64,000 nt of DNA from Actinomadura sp. NAK00032 (lineage in GTDB: Bacteria; Actinomycetota; Actinomycetes; Streptosporangiales; Streptosporangiaceae): the NCBI RefSeq assembly GCF_013364275.1, contig NZ_CP054932.1, positions 2,418,001 through 2,482,000 of the forward strand, given 5' to 3'. A program made the translations under genes and the position numbers. Under the pieces are notes generated by a model, which saw only the letters and a list, made by a program, of their open reading frames with translations, searched no databases and was not told the origin of the DNA. Position 1 is the first letter of the stretch. Every line of letters begins with the position of its first letter. Of this stretch, positions 35,955-43,547 are shown piece by piece.

Positions 35955-36003
35955 TCGTCAACCAGTGGTTGACGATCGAGCAATCGTCAACCTATGGTTG
36001 ACG
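35954..36003 (+). promoter_or_regulatory. Twin palindromic operators overlapping the promoter of the HTH-Clp-N gene
   Basis: Site 1 (35954-35976): arms ATCGTCAACC and GGTTGACGAT around AGT, a perfect 10-3-10 palindrome. Site 2 (35985-36003): CGTCAACC-TAT-GGTTGACG. Centres are 29 bp apart. A promoter is embedded: -35 TTGACG at 35969-35974 (right arm of site 1), an 18-bp spacer, and -10 TATGGT at 35993-35998 (centre of site 2). The ATG at 36005 follows 6 bases later, so the mRNA is probably leaderless. Same design as 10234-10277 with GTCAACC instead of GTCAGCC arms. Confidence 0.78.
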
Positions 36004-36004
36004 C

Positions 36005-36733
36005 ATGACCGAACCCACGCAGTCCCACCTCCAGGTCCGGCTCGACGACCTCATCAACTCGATCAAGGAGGTCCACCCCGACGCGCTCGAGCAGCTCACC
36101 AGCGCGGTGCTCGCCGCCGAGCACCTCGGCGAGGTCGCCGACCACCTCATCGGCCACTTCGTCGACCAGGCCCGCCGCTCCGGCGCGTCCTGGACCGACA
36201 TCGGCAAGAGCATGGGCGTCAGCAAGCAGGCCGCGCAGAAGCGCTTCGTCCCCAAGAGCGCGGGCGACTTCAACCCGTCCGAGGCCTTCTCCCGGTACAC
36301 CACCCGCGCCCGCAACGTCGTCGTCGGGTCGCAGACCGAGGCCCGCGCCGCCGGCAGCCCGGAGATCACCACCGCCCACCTCGTCCTCGGCCTGCTCTCC
36401 GAGCCCGAGGCGCTCGCGGCCAAGGCCATCACCGCGCAGGGCGTCCTGCTGGACACCGTCCGCCAGGCCGCGACCGCCGCGCTGCCGCCCGAGTCCGCCG
36501 AGCTCCCGGCGCTGATCCCCTTCGACCAGGACGCCAAGAAGGCCCTCGAACTGACCTTCCGCGAGGCCCTGCGCCTCGGCCACAACTACATCGGCACCGA
36601 GCACATCCTGCTCGCCCTCCTGGAGTTCGAGAACGGCTCCGGCGTCCTCTCCGACCTCGGGATCACCAAGCCCGCCGCCGAGGAGAAGATCACCGAGACC
36701 CTGAAGTCGCTCACCCCGCCCCGGATCACGTAG
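36005..36733 (+). CDS. Fused HTH-Clp_N domain regulator
   Basis: 242 aa. Residues about 45-85 hold a helix-turn-helix (ASWTDIGKSMGVSKQAAQKRF), and residues about 95-240 hold two Clp_N-type repeats (FSRYTTRARNVVVGSQTEA...ITTAHLVLGLL and DAKKALELTFREALRLGHNYIGTEHILLALL). There is no ATPase module. It is the single-chain counterpart of the two-gene pair at 10281-11047. The ATG immediately follows twin palindromes with an embedded promoter, strongly suggesting that it represses its own gene; the Clp_N part may sense a peptide, misfolded protein or small ligand. No Shine-Dalgarno is present. Confidence 0.85.
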   Translation: MTEPTQSHLQVRLDDLINSIKEVHPDALEQLTSAVLAAEHLGEVADHLIGHFVDQARRSGASWTDIGKSMGVSKQAAQKRFVPKSAGDFNPSEAFSRYTTRARNVVVGSQTEARAAGSPEITTAHLVLGLLSEPEALAAKAITAQGVLLDTVRQAATAALPPESAELPALIPFDQDAKKALELTFREALRLGHNYIGTEHILLALLEFENGSGVLSDLGITKPAAEEKITETLKSLTPPRIT

Positions 36734-36791
36734 ACCCGGGCGCGAGGGGCGCGACCGATGAGTTCCGGGGGGCGCGCGGGTCTGCACCGGC

Positions 36792-37652
36792 ATGGAGAAG
36801 CTCATCACCGTCAACGGCGCCGAACTCTGTACGGAGACCTTCGGCGGCGCGGACGACGTGCCGGTGCTGCTGATCGGGAACACGATGCTCACGTGGCCCG
36901 ACGCCCTGTGCGAACGGCTGGCGGCGCTGCGCCGCCTGGTCGTCCGCTACGACCTGCGCGACACCGGGCGCTCGGCCGCGACCGATCCGGAGGCGCCCGC
37001 CTACACCCTCCGGGACCTGGTCGCGGACGCCGCGGGCCTGCTCGACGCGCTCGGCCTGGAGCGCGCGCACGTCGCCGGCACCGGCCCCGGCGGGTGGATC
37101 GCCCAGCTCCTCGCCCTCGACCACCCCGGCCGCGTCGCCACCCTCACCCTGATCGGCACCCGGCCCACGGCGCCCGGCCCCGCCGACCCCGACCTGCCCG
37201 AGCACGCGCCCGAGCTCATGAAGCACCTCATGAACCCGCCGCCGGTGGACTGGGCGGACCGGGCCTCCGTCGTCGCGTTCCTGCTGGAGAACGCCCGGCA
37301 CAGGGGCGGCCGCGACTTCGACGAGGACGAGGCGCGCGAGAACATCGAAAGCGTCCACGACCGGACCCGCCCCGGAGACCCGGGCGGGAAGTTCCACCGC
37401 GCCGACCAGATGGGCACCGTCTTCGCCGCGCTCGACTGCGGCGGCCGCTGGCGCGAGCGCCTCCCGGAGATCACCGCGCCCACCCTGGTCGTCCACGGCG
37501 AGGACGACCCGTTCTTCCCGGTCGGCAACGCCGAGGCCCTCGCCGCCGAGATCCCGCGCACGGAACTGCTCGTCCTGCCGCGCACGGGAACGGGACTGCC
37601 CCGCCGGACCTGGGACACCGTCGTCCCCGCGCTCGTCCGCCACACCAGCTGA
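36792..37652 (+). CDS. Alpha/beta hydrolase fold protein lacking nucleophile and histidine
   Basis: 286 aa. The fold is clear (VLLIGNTMLTWPDALCERLAAL, YDLRDTGRS, YTLRDLVADAAGLLDALGLERAHV, and the acid-bearing VVHGEDDPFFPVGNAEALA). However, the nucleophile elbow, normally G-H-S-M-G-G, reads GTGPGG (near 98-103), so the Ser is a Gly, and the catalytic His loop, normally GMGHGLP, reads RTGTGLP, so His is Thr. The Asp is kept. It is therefore probably non-catalytic: a binding or regulatory pseudo-hydrolase, or an enzyme with changed chemistry. It has no clear operon partner; it follows the HTH-Clp-N gene by 58 bases and ends 16 bases from convergent pucR. Confidence 0.82.
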   Translation: MEKLITVNGAELCTETFGGADDVPVLLIGNTMLTWPDALCERLAALRRLVVRYDLRDTGRSAATDPEAPAYTLRDLVADAAGLLDALGLERAHVAGTGPGGWIAQLLALDHPGRVATLTLIGTRPTAPGPADPDLPEHAPELMKHLMNPPPVDWADRASVVAFLLENARHRGGRDFDEDEARENIESVHDRTRPGDPGGKFHRADQMGTVFAALDCGGRWRERLPEITAPTLVVHGEDDPFFPVGNAEALAAEIPRTELLVLPRTGTGLPRRTWDTVVPALVRHTS

Positions 37653-37668
37653 GGGCGCGGCGAGGGGG

Positions 37669-39099
37669 TCACATCAGGCGGAGGGCCAGGAAGAAGTCGA
37701 CCCGGTCCTCCAGCCGGGACAGGTCGCGGCCGGTCAGCTCCTCCACGCGCTGGATGCGGTACCGGACGGAGTTGACGTGCAGGTGGAGCTGCTCGGCGCA
37801 GCGCGTCCACGAGCCGGAGTGCCGCAGGAACGTCTCCAGGGTGCGGACGAGGTCGGCGCCGTGGGCCCGGTCGTAGTCGAGCAGCGGGTCCAGGAGCCGC
37901 TCCTTGAACATGCGGCGGACGTCGTCCGGGACGCTCGCCAGCAGCAGGACGTGGGTGGCGAGCTCGTCGTGCCGGACGACGCAGGCGGGGTCGGGGCGGG
38001 CGGCGGCGAGGCGGCGGGCGTGCCGGGCCTCCTCGACGGCGCCGCGCAGCTCGGAGGCCGCCGCCACGCCGCTGACACCGGCCGCGAGGCCGCCCCCGCC
38101 GAGGCCGGGGGCCAGCAGGCCGAGAGCGTCCTGGAGTTCCGCGGCGACGTCGGGCCCACCGGCCGGGACGAGCCCGACCACCTCGTCGTCCAGCAGGGCC
38201 GCCACCCGGATAGGCAGGATCTCGGCGAGGACGGTCCGGACCTCGCCCGGCCGGAGACCGTCCCGCCCGGAGGCGGCCACGGCGACGTGCGTCCCGTCCG
38301 CGGGCAGGCCGAGCCGGGCGGCGTCCCCGGCGATGAGCAGGCCGCCGTCGACGGCGGCGGGCGTGTCGCGGCGGGCCCGCTCCAGCGCGACGATCGCGGC
38401 GAGCTCGGCGGTGAGGGCGCGGCGCTCGGCGGGCCAGTCGGCGAAGTCGCCGTCGACGACGAGGAACCAGTCCGCGACGCGGGGCGTGCCGCCGCCGGCG
38501 ACCGGGAACAGCGACGCGTCGAGCGCGGGCTCGTGGTGCGGCAGCCGGGGCGCGGCGAGGAACGCGCGGGCGAGGGCCTCGGGGCCGGCCGGGGCGGGGC
38601 CCGCGACGACGCGCCCGGTCGGGGCCAGCACGTGGCAGTGCCCGACCAGGTCGAGGACGGCGCCGAGGCCGGTGCCCTCGACGAGGCGGCGGTGCCGGTC
38701 CAGCACGGCGGCGAGGTCGGCGGCCCGGGCGGCCGACAGGTGCCGGACGACCTCCTCGGTGACGGTCGCGAACGCCACGTCCTCCGGCACCTTGAACAGC
38801 GGGAGCCGGTGCCGGCGGCAGGCGTCGACGAGGTCGTCCGGAATGGCGCCGAGCGCGAGGTCCCAGGCGGCCAGGCCCGAGACGCCCGCCTCGGCGAGCG
38901 CCCGGACGAACGTCTCCGAGTCGGCGGGGCGGGTCCGCCAGACGAGCCCGGTCAGCACGAGCTCCCGCCCGCGCAGGTAGCGGCCCGGATCGAGCAGGTC
39001 GGTCGTGACCACCCACCGGATCGCGCGGTCCAGCTCGTCCGCGCCGGTCACGACCTCCAACCGCAGCTCCGGCATCGCGAGCAGGGAACGCAGCCTCAT
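37669..39099 (-). CDS. pucR: PucR family transcriptional regulator
   Basis: 476 aa. N-terminal PucR domain (MRLRSLLAMPELRLEVVTG, WVVTTDLLDPGRYLRGRELVLTGL) and C-terminal PucR-type HTH (LETFLRHSGSWTRCAEQLHLHVNSVRYRIQRVEELTGRDL in outline, with the recognition segment HVNSVRYRIQ near 445-454). It is divergent from the purine catabolic operon at 39196, which it very likely activates in response to a purine intermediate. ATG 39099 sits 7 bases behind a -10-like TATGTT and has no Shine-Dalgarno, suggesting leaderless translation; ATG 39111 is an alternative start. Confidence 0.9.
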   Translation of the reverse strand: MRLRSLLAMPELRLEVVTGADELDRAIRWVVTTDLLDPGRYLRGRELVLTGLVWRTRPADSETFVRALAEAGVSGLAAWDLALGAIPDDLVDACRRHRLPLFKVPEDVAFATVTEEVVRHLSAARAADLAAVLDRHRRLVEGTGLGAVLDLVGHCHVLAPTGRVVAGPAPAGPEALARAFLAAPRLPHHEPALDASLFPVAGGGTPRVADWFLVVDGDFADWPAERRALTAELAAIVALERARRDTPAAVDGGLLIAGDAARLGLPADGTHVAVAASGRDGLRPGEVRTVLAEILPIRVAALLDDEVVGLVPAGGPDVAAELQDALGLLAPGLGGGGLAAGVSGVAAASELRGAVEEARHARRLAAARPDPACVVRHDELATHVLLLASVPDDVRRMFKERLLDPLLDYDRAHGADLVRTLETFLRHSGSWTRCAEQLHLHVNSVRYRIQRVEELTGRDLSRLEDRVDFFLALRLM

Positions 39100-39135
39100 A
39101 TGGAGGAACATACAAAGCGCCGCGCGCGGGTGGGA

Positions 39136-39157
39136 GCACAGTTCGGACGTCCTGTGC
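39136..39157. promoter_or_regulatory. Inverted repeat in the pucR / purine operon promoter
   Basis: GCACAG (39136-39141) and CTGTGC (39152-39157), enclosing an 8-bp palindrome GGACGTCC at 39145-39152. It lies midway in the 96-base divergent region and is the best candidate PucR operator here. Function inferred from position and symmetry. Confidence 0.5.
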
Positions 39158-39195
39158 CTCGACCCGCCGCCGGAGGCGTGTGTGTACTGGCAGGC

Positions 39196-39660
39196 GTGGA
39201 GCTGAGCGAGGCGGAGCTGGCGGCGTGCTGCGCGTCCCGCCGGTGGGTCGCGGCCGTCGCGGGGCACCGGGACATGGCGGCGCTGCGCGCGGCCTCGCGG
39301 CGGGCCCTGGAGAAGCTGGCGTGGGCCGACGTCGAGGAGGCGCTCGCGGCGCATCCGCGCATCGGGGAGCGCGCGGGCGGCGGCGGGCGGGAGGCCGGCT
39401 GGTCGCGGGGCGAGCAGTCCGGGATGGACGGCGCGGCGGCCGAGCTGCGGGACGCGCTCGTCGAGGGCAACCGGGCTTACGAGGAGCGTTTCGGGCATGT
39501 GTTCCTGATCCGCGCGTCGGGAAGGTCGGCCTTGGAGATGCTCGCCGAACTCCGGGAGCGGCTCGGCAACGACGCCGCGACCGAGCGGGCCGTCGTCCGG
39601 AGGGAGCTGGCCGAGATCGTCGACCTGCGGCTGGTGAAGCTGGCGGAGGAGAGGGCATGA
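39196..39660 (+). CDS. 2-oxo-4-hydroxy-4-carboxy-5-ureidoimidazoline (OHCU) decarboxylase
   Basis: 154 aa. Family landmarks: LEKLAWADVEEALAAHPRIGER with the catalytic His near residue 53, GMDGAAAELRDALVEGNRAYEERFGHVFLI near 76-105, and RELAEIVDLRLVKL at the end. It decarboxylates OHCU to S-allantoin, the third step from urate. GTG at 39196 is the start, just behind TACTGG-like promoter DNA and without a strong Shine-Dalgarno. First gene of the purine operon; its stop overlaps the next start (ATGA). Confidence 0.92.
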   Translation: MELSEAELAACCASRRWVAAVAGHRDMAALRAASRRALEKLAWADVEEALAAHPRIGERAGGGGREAGWSRGEQSGMDGAAAELRDALVEGNRAYEERFGHVFLIRASGRSALEMLAELRERLGNDAATERAVVRRELAEIVDLRLVKLAEERA

Positions 39661-39968
39661 GCCTGTCGACGCACGTGCTGGACGCGGCGAAGGGGGCGCC
39701 GGCGGCGGGTGTCGCCGTGCGCCTCGACCGCCGCGACGGGGACGGCTGGACCGTCCTGGCCGAGGCCCGTACCGACGCCGACGGCCGGATCCGGGAGTGG
39801 GGCGCGGAGCCGGGGAATGGCGTGCACCGCCTCACGTTCGACACCGCCGGCCTGTCGGAGTTCTACCCCGAGGTCACCGTGGCGTTCACCATCGGCGACC
39901 CGGGGCGGCACTACCACGTCCCGCTGCTGATCAGCCCGTTCGCGTACTCGACCTACCGGGGGAGCTAG
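39657..39968 (+). CDS. uraH: 5-hydroxyisourate hydrolase (transthyretin-like)
   Basis: 103 aa. Starts MSLSTHVLDAAKGAPAAGV with the catalytic His of the HVLD motif, includes GRHYHVPLLISPFAYSTYRGS with the second histidine pair and the diagnostic C-terminal YRGS that distinguishes HIU hydrolases from vertebrate transthyretin. Hydrolyses 5-hydroxyisourate, the uricase product, to OHCU. Length is typical. Translationally coupled to the OHCU decarboxylase by ATGA, and the uricase ATG follows its TAG directly. Confidence 0.94.
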   Translation: MSLSTHVLDAAKGAPAAGVAVRLDRRDGDGWTVLAEARTDADGRIREWGAEPGNGVHRLTFDTAGLSEFYPEVTVAFTIGDPGRHYHVPLLISPFAYSTYRGS

Positions 39969-40832
39969 ATGGCCGTCGTCCTCGGAGAGAACCGCTACGG
40001 GAAGGCGGAGACCCGCGTCGTCCGCGTGACCCGGGACGGCGCCGCCCACCGGCTCAAGGACGTCAGCGTCAGCGTCCTGCTGTCCGGCGCGATGGACGAG
40101 GTGCACCTGACCGGCGACAACGCGGCCGTCCTGCCGACCGACAGCCAGAAGAACACCGTGTTCGCGTTCGCCAAGCGGCACGGCATCGCCGCGATCGAGG
40201 ACTTCGGCCTGCTGCTCGCGCGGCACTTCACGGCGTCGCAGCCGGCGGTCGCGCACGCGCGGGTCGAGATCCGCGAGTACGGCTGGCGCCGGATCGCGGG
40301 CGGGCACTCGTTCGTCCGGGACGGCGGCGAGGTCAGGACGGCGCTGGTCCACCACGACGCCGACGGCACCGAGAGCGTCGTGTCCGGCCTCACCGACCTG
40401 GTCGTGCTGAACTCGACCGGCAGCGAGTTCCACGGGTTCGCGCGGGACGAGTACACGACCCTCGAACCGACCGACGACCGCGTCCTGGCGACGGCCGTCA
40501 CCGCCCGATGGCGCCACAGGACGGCGGACGCGGCATGGGACGGCTCGTACGCCGCCGCCCGCGGCGCCCTGCTCACCGCCTTCGCCGAGACGCACAGCCT
40601 CTCGCTCCAGCAGACGCTCTTCCAGATGGGGCGCACCGTCCTGGACGGCCAGGACGGCATCTGCGAGATCAGGCTGTCGCTGCCCAACAAGCACCACTTC
40701 CTGGTCGACCTGGAGCCGTTCGGCCTGCACAACGACAACGAGGTCTACTTCGCGGCGGACCGCCCGTACGGACTCATCGAAGGCACGGTGCTCACCGATG
40801 ACGCGCGGGACGCCCCGTCCGCCTGGAACTGA
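39969..40832 (+). CDS. Urate oxidase (uricase)
   Basis: 287 aa. Cofactor-free uricase with the two tunnel-fold repeats. GENRYGKAETRVVRV near 6-20 carries the catalytic Lys, VLPTDSQKNTVFAFA near 58-72 the catalytic Thr, and LPNKHHFLVDLEPFGL near 244-259 the His of the triad; STGSEFHGF and ETHSLSLQQTLF are further signatures. Oxidises urate to 5-hydroxyisourate with H2O2 release. Starts on the base after the uraH stop codon. Confidence 0.95.
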   Translation: MAVVLGENRYGKAETRVVRVTRDGAAHRLKDVSVSVLLSGAMDEVHLTGDNAAVLPTDSQKNTVFAFAKRHGIAAIEDFGLLLARHFTASQPAVAHARVEIREYGWRRIAGGHSFVRDGGEVRTALVHHDADGTESVVSGLTDLVVLNSTGSEFHGFARDEYTTLEPTDDRVLATAVTARWRHRTADAAWDGSYAAARGALLTAFAETHSLSLQQTLFQMGRTVLDGQDGICEIRLSLPNKHHFLVDLEPFGLHNDNEVYFAADRPYGLIEGTVLTDDARDAPSAWN

Positions 40833-40846
40833 GGAACCCTGGAGAC

Positions 40847-41725
40847 ATGGACTTCCTGCGACCGCTGACCTGGGAGGACGCGCTGGCCGCCAAGGCGGCG
40901 CGGCCGGGCGCGCGGCCCGTGCAGGGCGGCACCGACGTCATGGTCGAGATCAACTTCGACCGGGACCGGCCCGAGGCGCTGCTCGACCTGACCCGGATCC
41001 GCGCCCTCACCGAATGGGACATGGCGGACGGCCGGCTCCGCGTCGGCGCAGGCGTCCCCTACGCGCGGCTGATCACCGAGCTGGGCGGGCCGCTGCCCGG
41101 CCTGGCACAGGCGTCCCGGACGGTCGGGTCGCCGCAGATCCGCAACCGGGGCACCGCCGGCGGCAACCTCGGCGCGGCGTCGCCCGCCGGGGACGCCCAT
41201 CCGCCGCTGCTGGCCGGGGACGCGGTGGTCGAGGCCGAGTCGGCGGCGCGCGGCGTCCGGATGATCCCGGCCGCCCGGTTCTTCACCGGCGTGAAGCGCA
41301 ACGCGCTGGAGCCGGACGAGCTGATCCGCGCGTTCTGGGCGGTGCCCGCGTCCGGCCCGCAGTACTTCTCCAAGATCGGCACCCGGAACGCGATGGTGAT
41401 CGCCGTGTGCTCGTTCGCGCTGGCCCTGCACCCGGAGGAGCGGCGCGTCGGCACCGGCCTCGGCTCCGCCGCGCCGACCCCGCGCACCGCCCCCGAGGCA
41501 GAGGCGTTCATCTCCCACGAGTTGGACTGGGGCGGCCGCCGCCCGCTCGCCGAGTCGGCGGTGCGGCGGTTCGGCGACCTGGTGCGGGACGCGGCGTCCC
41601 CCATCGACGACGTCCGGGGGACGGGCGGCTACCGCAGGCACGCGCTGTCGGTGATGGCGCGCCGCACCCTGACCTGGGCCTGGGACGAGTACCGCGCGGG
41701 AGCGAACGGAAGGAGGGCGTCCTGA
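40847..41725 (+). CDS. Xanthine dehydrogenase family FAD-binding subunit
   Basis: 292 aa. CO-dehydrogenase flavoprotein/XdhB fold: MDFLRPLTWEDALA, PVQGGTDVMVEINFD, and the FAD-binding RNRGTAGGNLGAASPAGD near 103-120. It transfers electrons from the Fe-S subunit to FAD and NAD. ATG 40847 follows GAGGAACCCTGGAG. Overlaps the 2Fe-2S subunit by one base (TGATG). With the genes at 41725 and 43548 it forms the three-subunit molybdo-enzyme oxidising hypoxanthine and xanthine to urate. Confidence 0.92.
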   Translation: MDFLRPLTWEDALAAKAARPGARPVQGGTDVMVEINFDRDRPEALLDLTRIRALTEWDMADGRLRVGAGVPYARLITELGGPLPGLAQASRTVGSPQIRNRGTAGGNLGAASPAGDAHPPLLAGDAVVEAESAARGVRMIPAARFFTGVKRNALEPDELIRAFWAVPASGPQYFSKIGTRNAMVIAVCSFALALHPEERRVGTGLGSAAPTPRTAPEAEAFISHELDWGGRRPLAESAVRRFGDLVRDAASPIDDVRGTGGYRRHALSVMARRTLTWAWDEYRAGANGRRAS

Positions 41726-42207
41726 TGCGCGTGAACGTCACCGTGAACGGGGCGGCGGAGGCCGTGGACGACGTGTGGGAGGGCGAGAGCCTCCTCTACA
41801 TGCTGCGCGAGCGGATGGGCCTGCCCGGCTCGAAGAACGCCTGCGAGCAGGGCGAATGCGGCTCCTGCACCGTCTACCTGGACGGCGTGCCGGTGTGCGC
41901 CTGCCTGGTCGCGGCCGGGCAGGCCGAGGGCCGCGAGGTCGTGACCGTCGAGGGCCTGGCCGAGGGGCCGCCCGGCGGCGAGCGGCTGGATCCCGTCCAG
42001 GAGGCGTTCGTGGAGACGGGCGCCGTCCAGTGCGGGTTCTGCACGCCGGGGCTGATCGTCCAGTCGCACGACCTGCTCGCCCGGAACCCGGCGCCGAGCG
42101 ACGCGGAGATCCGCGAGGCGCTCGCCGGGAACCTGTGCCGCTGCACCGGCTACGAGAAGATCCTGGACGCGGTGCGCCTGGCCGCGCGGCGGAGGGCCAC
42201 CGCATGA
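41725..42207 (+). CDS. Xanthine dehydrogenase family 2Fe-2S subunit
   Basis: 160 aa. N-terminal plant-type [2Fe-2S] cluster in KNACEQGECGSCTVYLDG and VCACLV (four cysteines, near 39-62), and C-terminal helical [2Fe-2S] domain with QCGFCTPGLIVQ and NLCRCTGYEKI. These relay electrons from molybdenum to FAD. GGAAGGAG precedes the ATG at 41725; the stop overlaps the deaminase start (ATGA). Confidence 0.95.
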   Translation: MRVNVTVNGAAEAVDDVWEGESLLYMLRERMGLPGSKNACEQGECGSCTVYLDGVPVCACLVAAGQAEGREVVTVEGLAEGPPGGERLDPVQEAFVETGAVQCGFCTPGLIVQSHDLLARNPAPSDAEIREALAGNLCRCTGYEKILDAVRLAARRRATA

Positions 42208-43547
42208 TCATCGAGAACGCGCACGTCGTCACCGTCTCCGGCGAGGAGTACCCGGACGGCCACATCGTGATCGACGGCGACCGCATCACCGCCGTCGGCC
42301 CCGGGAGGGCGCCCGGCGCCGACCCGGAGCGGATCGACGCCCGCGGCTGCCTGGCCACCCCAGGCCTGGTCAACGCCCACCACCACCTCTACCAGTGGGC
42401 GAGCCAGGGCATGGTCACCGACGGCACGCTGTTCGAGTGGCTGAGCACCCTCTACAAGCCCTGGTCGAAGATGGACGCCGAGGTCGTCGCGGGCGCGGCG
42501 ACCGCCGGGCTGGCGTGGCTCGCCAAGTCGGGTTGCACCACCTCCACCGACCACCACTACCTGTTCCCCAAGGGGCGCGGCGACCTGTTCGCGGCGGAGA
42601 TCGACGCGGCCCGGGAGGTCGGCGTCCGGTTCCACCCGTGCCGGGGCTCGATGGACCGGGGCGAGTCGCAGGGCGGCCTCCCGCCGGACGAGGTCGTCGA
42701 GGACCTCGACACGGTCCTCGCCGCGACCGCGGACGCGATCGACCGGTACCACGACCCGTCGCCCGGCTCGATGCTGCGCGTCGCCGTCGCGCCCTGCTCG
42801 CCGTTCTCCGTCACCCGCGACCTGCTGGTGGAGTCGGCGCGGCTGGCGCGGGACAAGGGCGTCCGGCTGCACACCCACCTCGCGGAGACGGTCGACGAGG
42901 AGGAGCACACCCGCGAGCAGTTCGGCATGACGCCCACCGAGTACATGGACTCGATCGGCTGGCTCGGCCCGGACGTGTGGCTCGCGCACTGCGTCCACCT
43001 GCACGACACCGACGTCAAGCGGCTCGCCGAGACCGGCACCGGCACCGCGCACTGCCCGAGTTCGAACGCGCGGCTCGGCGCCGGGATCGCCCGCGTGTCG
43101 CACCTGCTCGCGGAGGGCGCGCCGGTCGGGCTCGGCGTGGACGGCTCGGCGTCGGCGGAGCTCGTCCCGCTCGCCGGCGAGCTGCGGCAGGCCCTCTACA
43201 TGCAGCGCGCCCGCTACGGCCCGACCGCGCTGACCGCCCGGCAGGCCCTGGAGATGGCGACGCTCGGCGGCGCCCGCTGCCTCGGCCGGGACGACGAGAT
43301 CGGCTCCCTCGAACCCGGCAAGCTCGCCGACATCGCGCTGTGGCGGGTGGACGGCTTCCAGGCGGCCATCGACGACCCGGTCGTGGCGTTCGCGTTCGGC
43401 CCGGTGCCGCCGCTGCACCGCCTCCTCGTCGGCGGGCGCACCGTCGTGGACGGCGACGCCCTCGTGACCGTCCCGCAGGACGAGGCCGCACGGCGCGGCG
43501 CCGACGCCCACCGCCGCCTCATGCGGCTCGCGGAGGAGGTGCTCTAG
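42204..43547 (+). CDS. 8-oxoguanine deaminase / guanine-type amidohydrolase (ATZ/TRZ family)
   Basis: 447 aa metal-dependent amidohydrolase. Ligands: GLVNAHHHLYQW near 53-64 (HxH), HTHLAETVDEEEHT near 227-240, WLAHCVHL, and GLGVDGSAS with the catalytic Asp. The HHHLYQ start motif and length fit 8-oxoguanine deaminases, which give urate directly; guanine deaminase giving xanthine is the alternative. Either fits its place inside the purine operon, inserted between the Fe-S and molybdenum subunits of xanthine dehydrogenase. Overlaps the upstream stop by 4 bases; the next ATG follows its TAG directly. Confidence 0.88.
   Translation: MIIENAHVVTVSGEEYPDGHIVIDGDRITAVGPGRAPGADPERIDARGCLATPGLVNAHHHLYQWASQGMVTDGTLFEWLSTLYKPWSKMDAEVVAGAATAGLAWLAKSGCTTSTDHHYLFPKGRGDLFAAEIDAAREVGVRFHPCRGSMDRGESQGGLPPDEVVEDLDTVLAATADAIDRYHDPSPGSMLRVAVAPCSPFSVTRDLLVESARLARDKGVRLHTHLAETVDEEEHTREQFGMTPTEYMDSIGWLGPDVWLAHCVHLHDTDVKRLAETGTGTAHCPSSNARLGAGIARVSHLLAEGAPVGLGVDGSASAELVPLAGELRQALYMQRARYGPTALTARQALEMATLGGARCLGRDDEIGSLEPGKLADIALWRVDGFQAAIDDPVVAFAFGPVPPLHRLLVGGRTVVDGDALVTVPQDEAARRGADAHRRLMRLAEEVL

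Noticed and set aside
36792..37652. The alpha/beta hydrolase fold protein as the missing OleB of the OleACD-like cluster
   Set aside because: OleB needs its nucleophile and His; both positions are replaced (Gly, Thr), and the gene is separated from the cluster by an independently regulated HTH-Clp-N gene.
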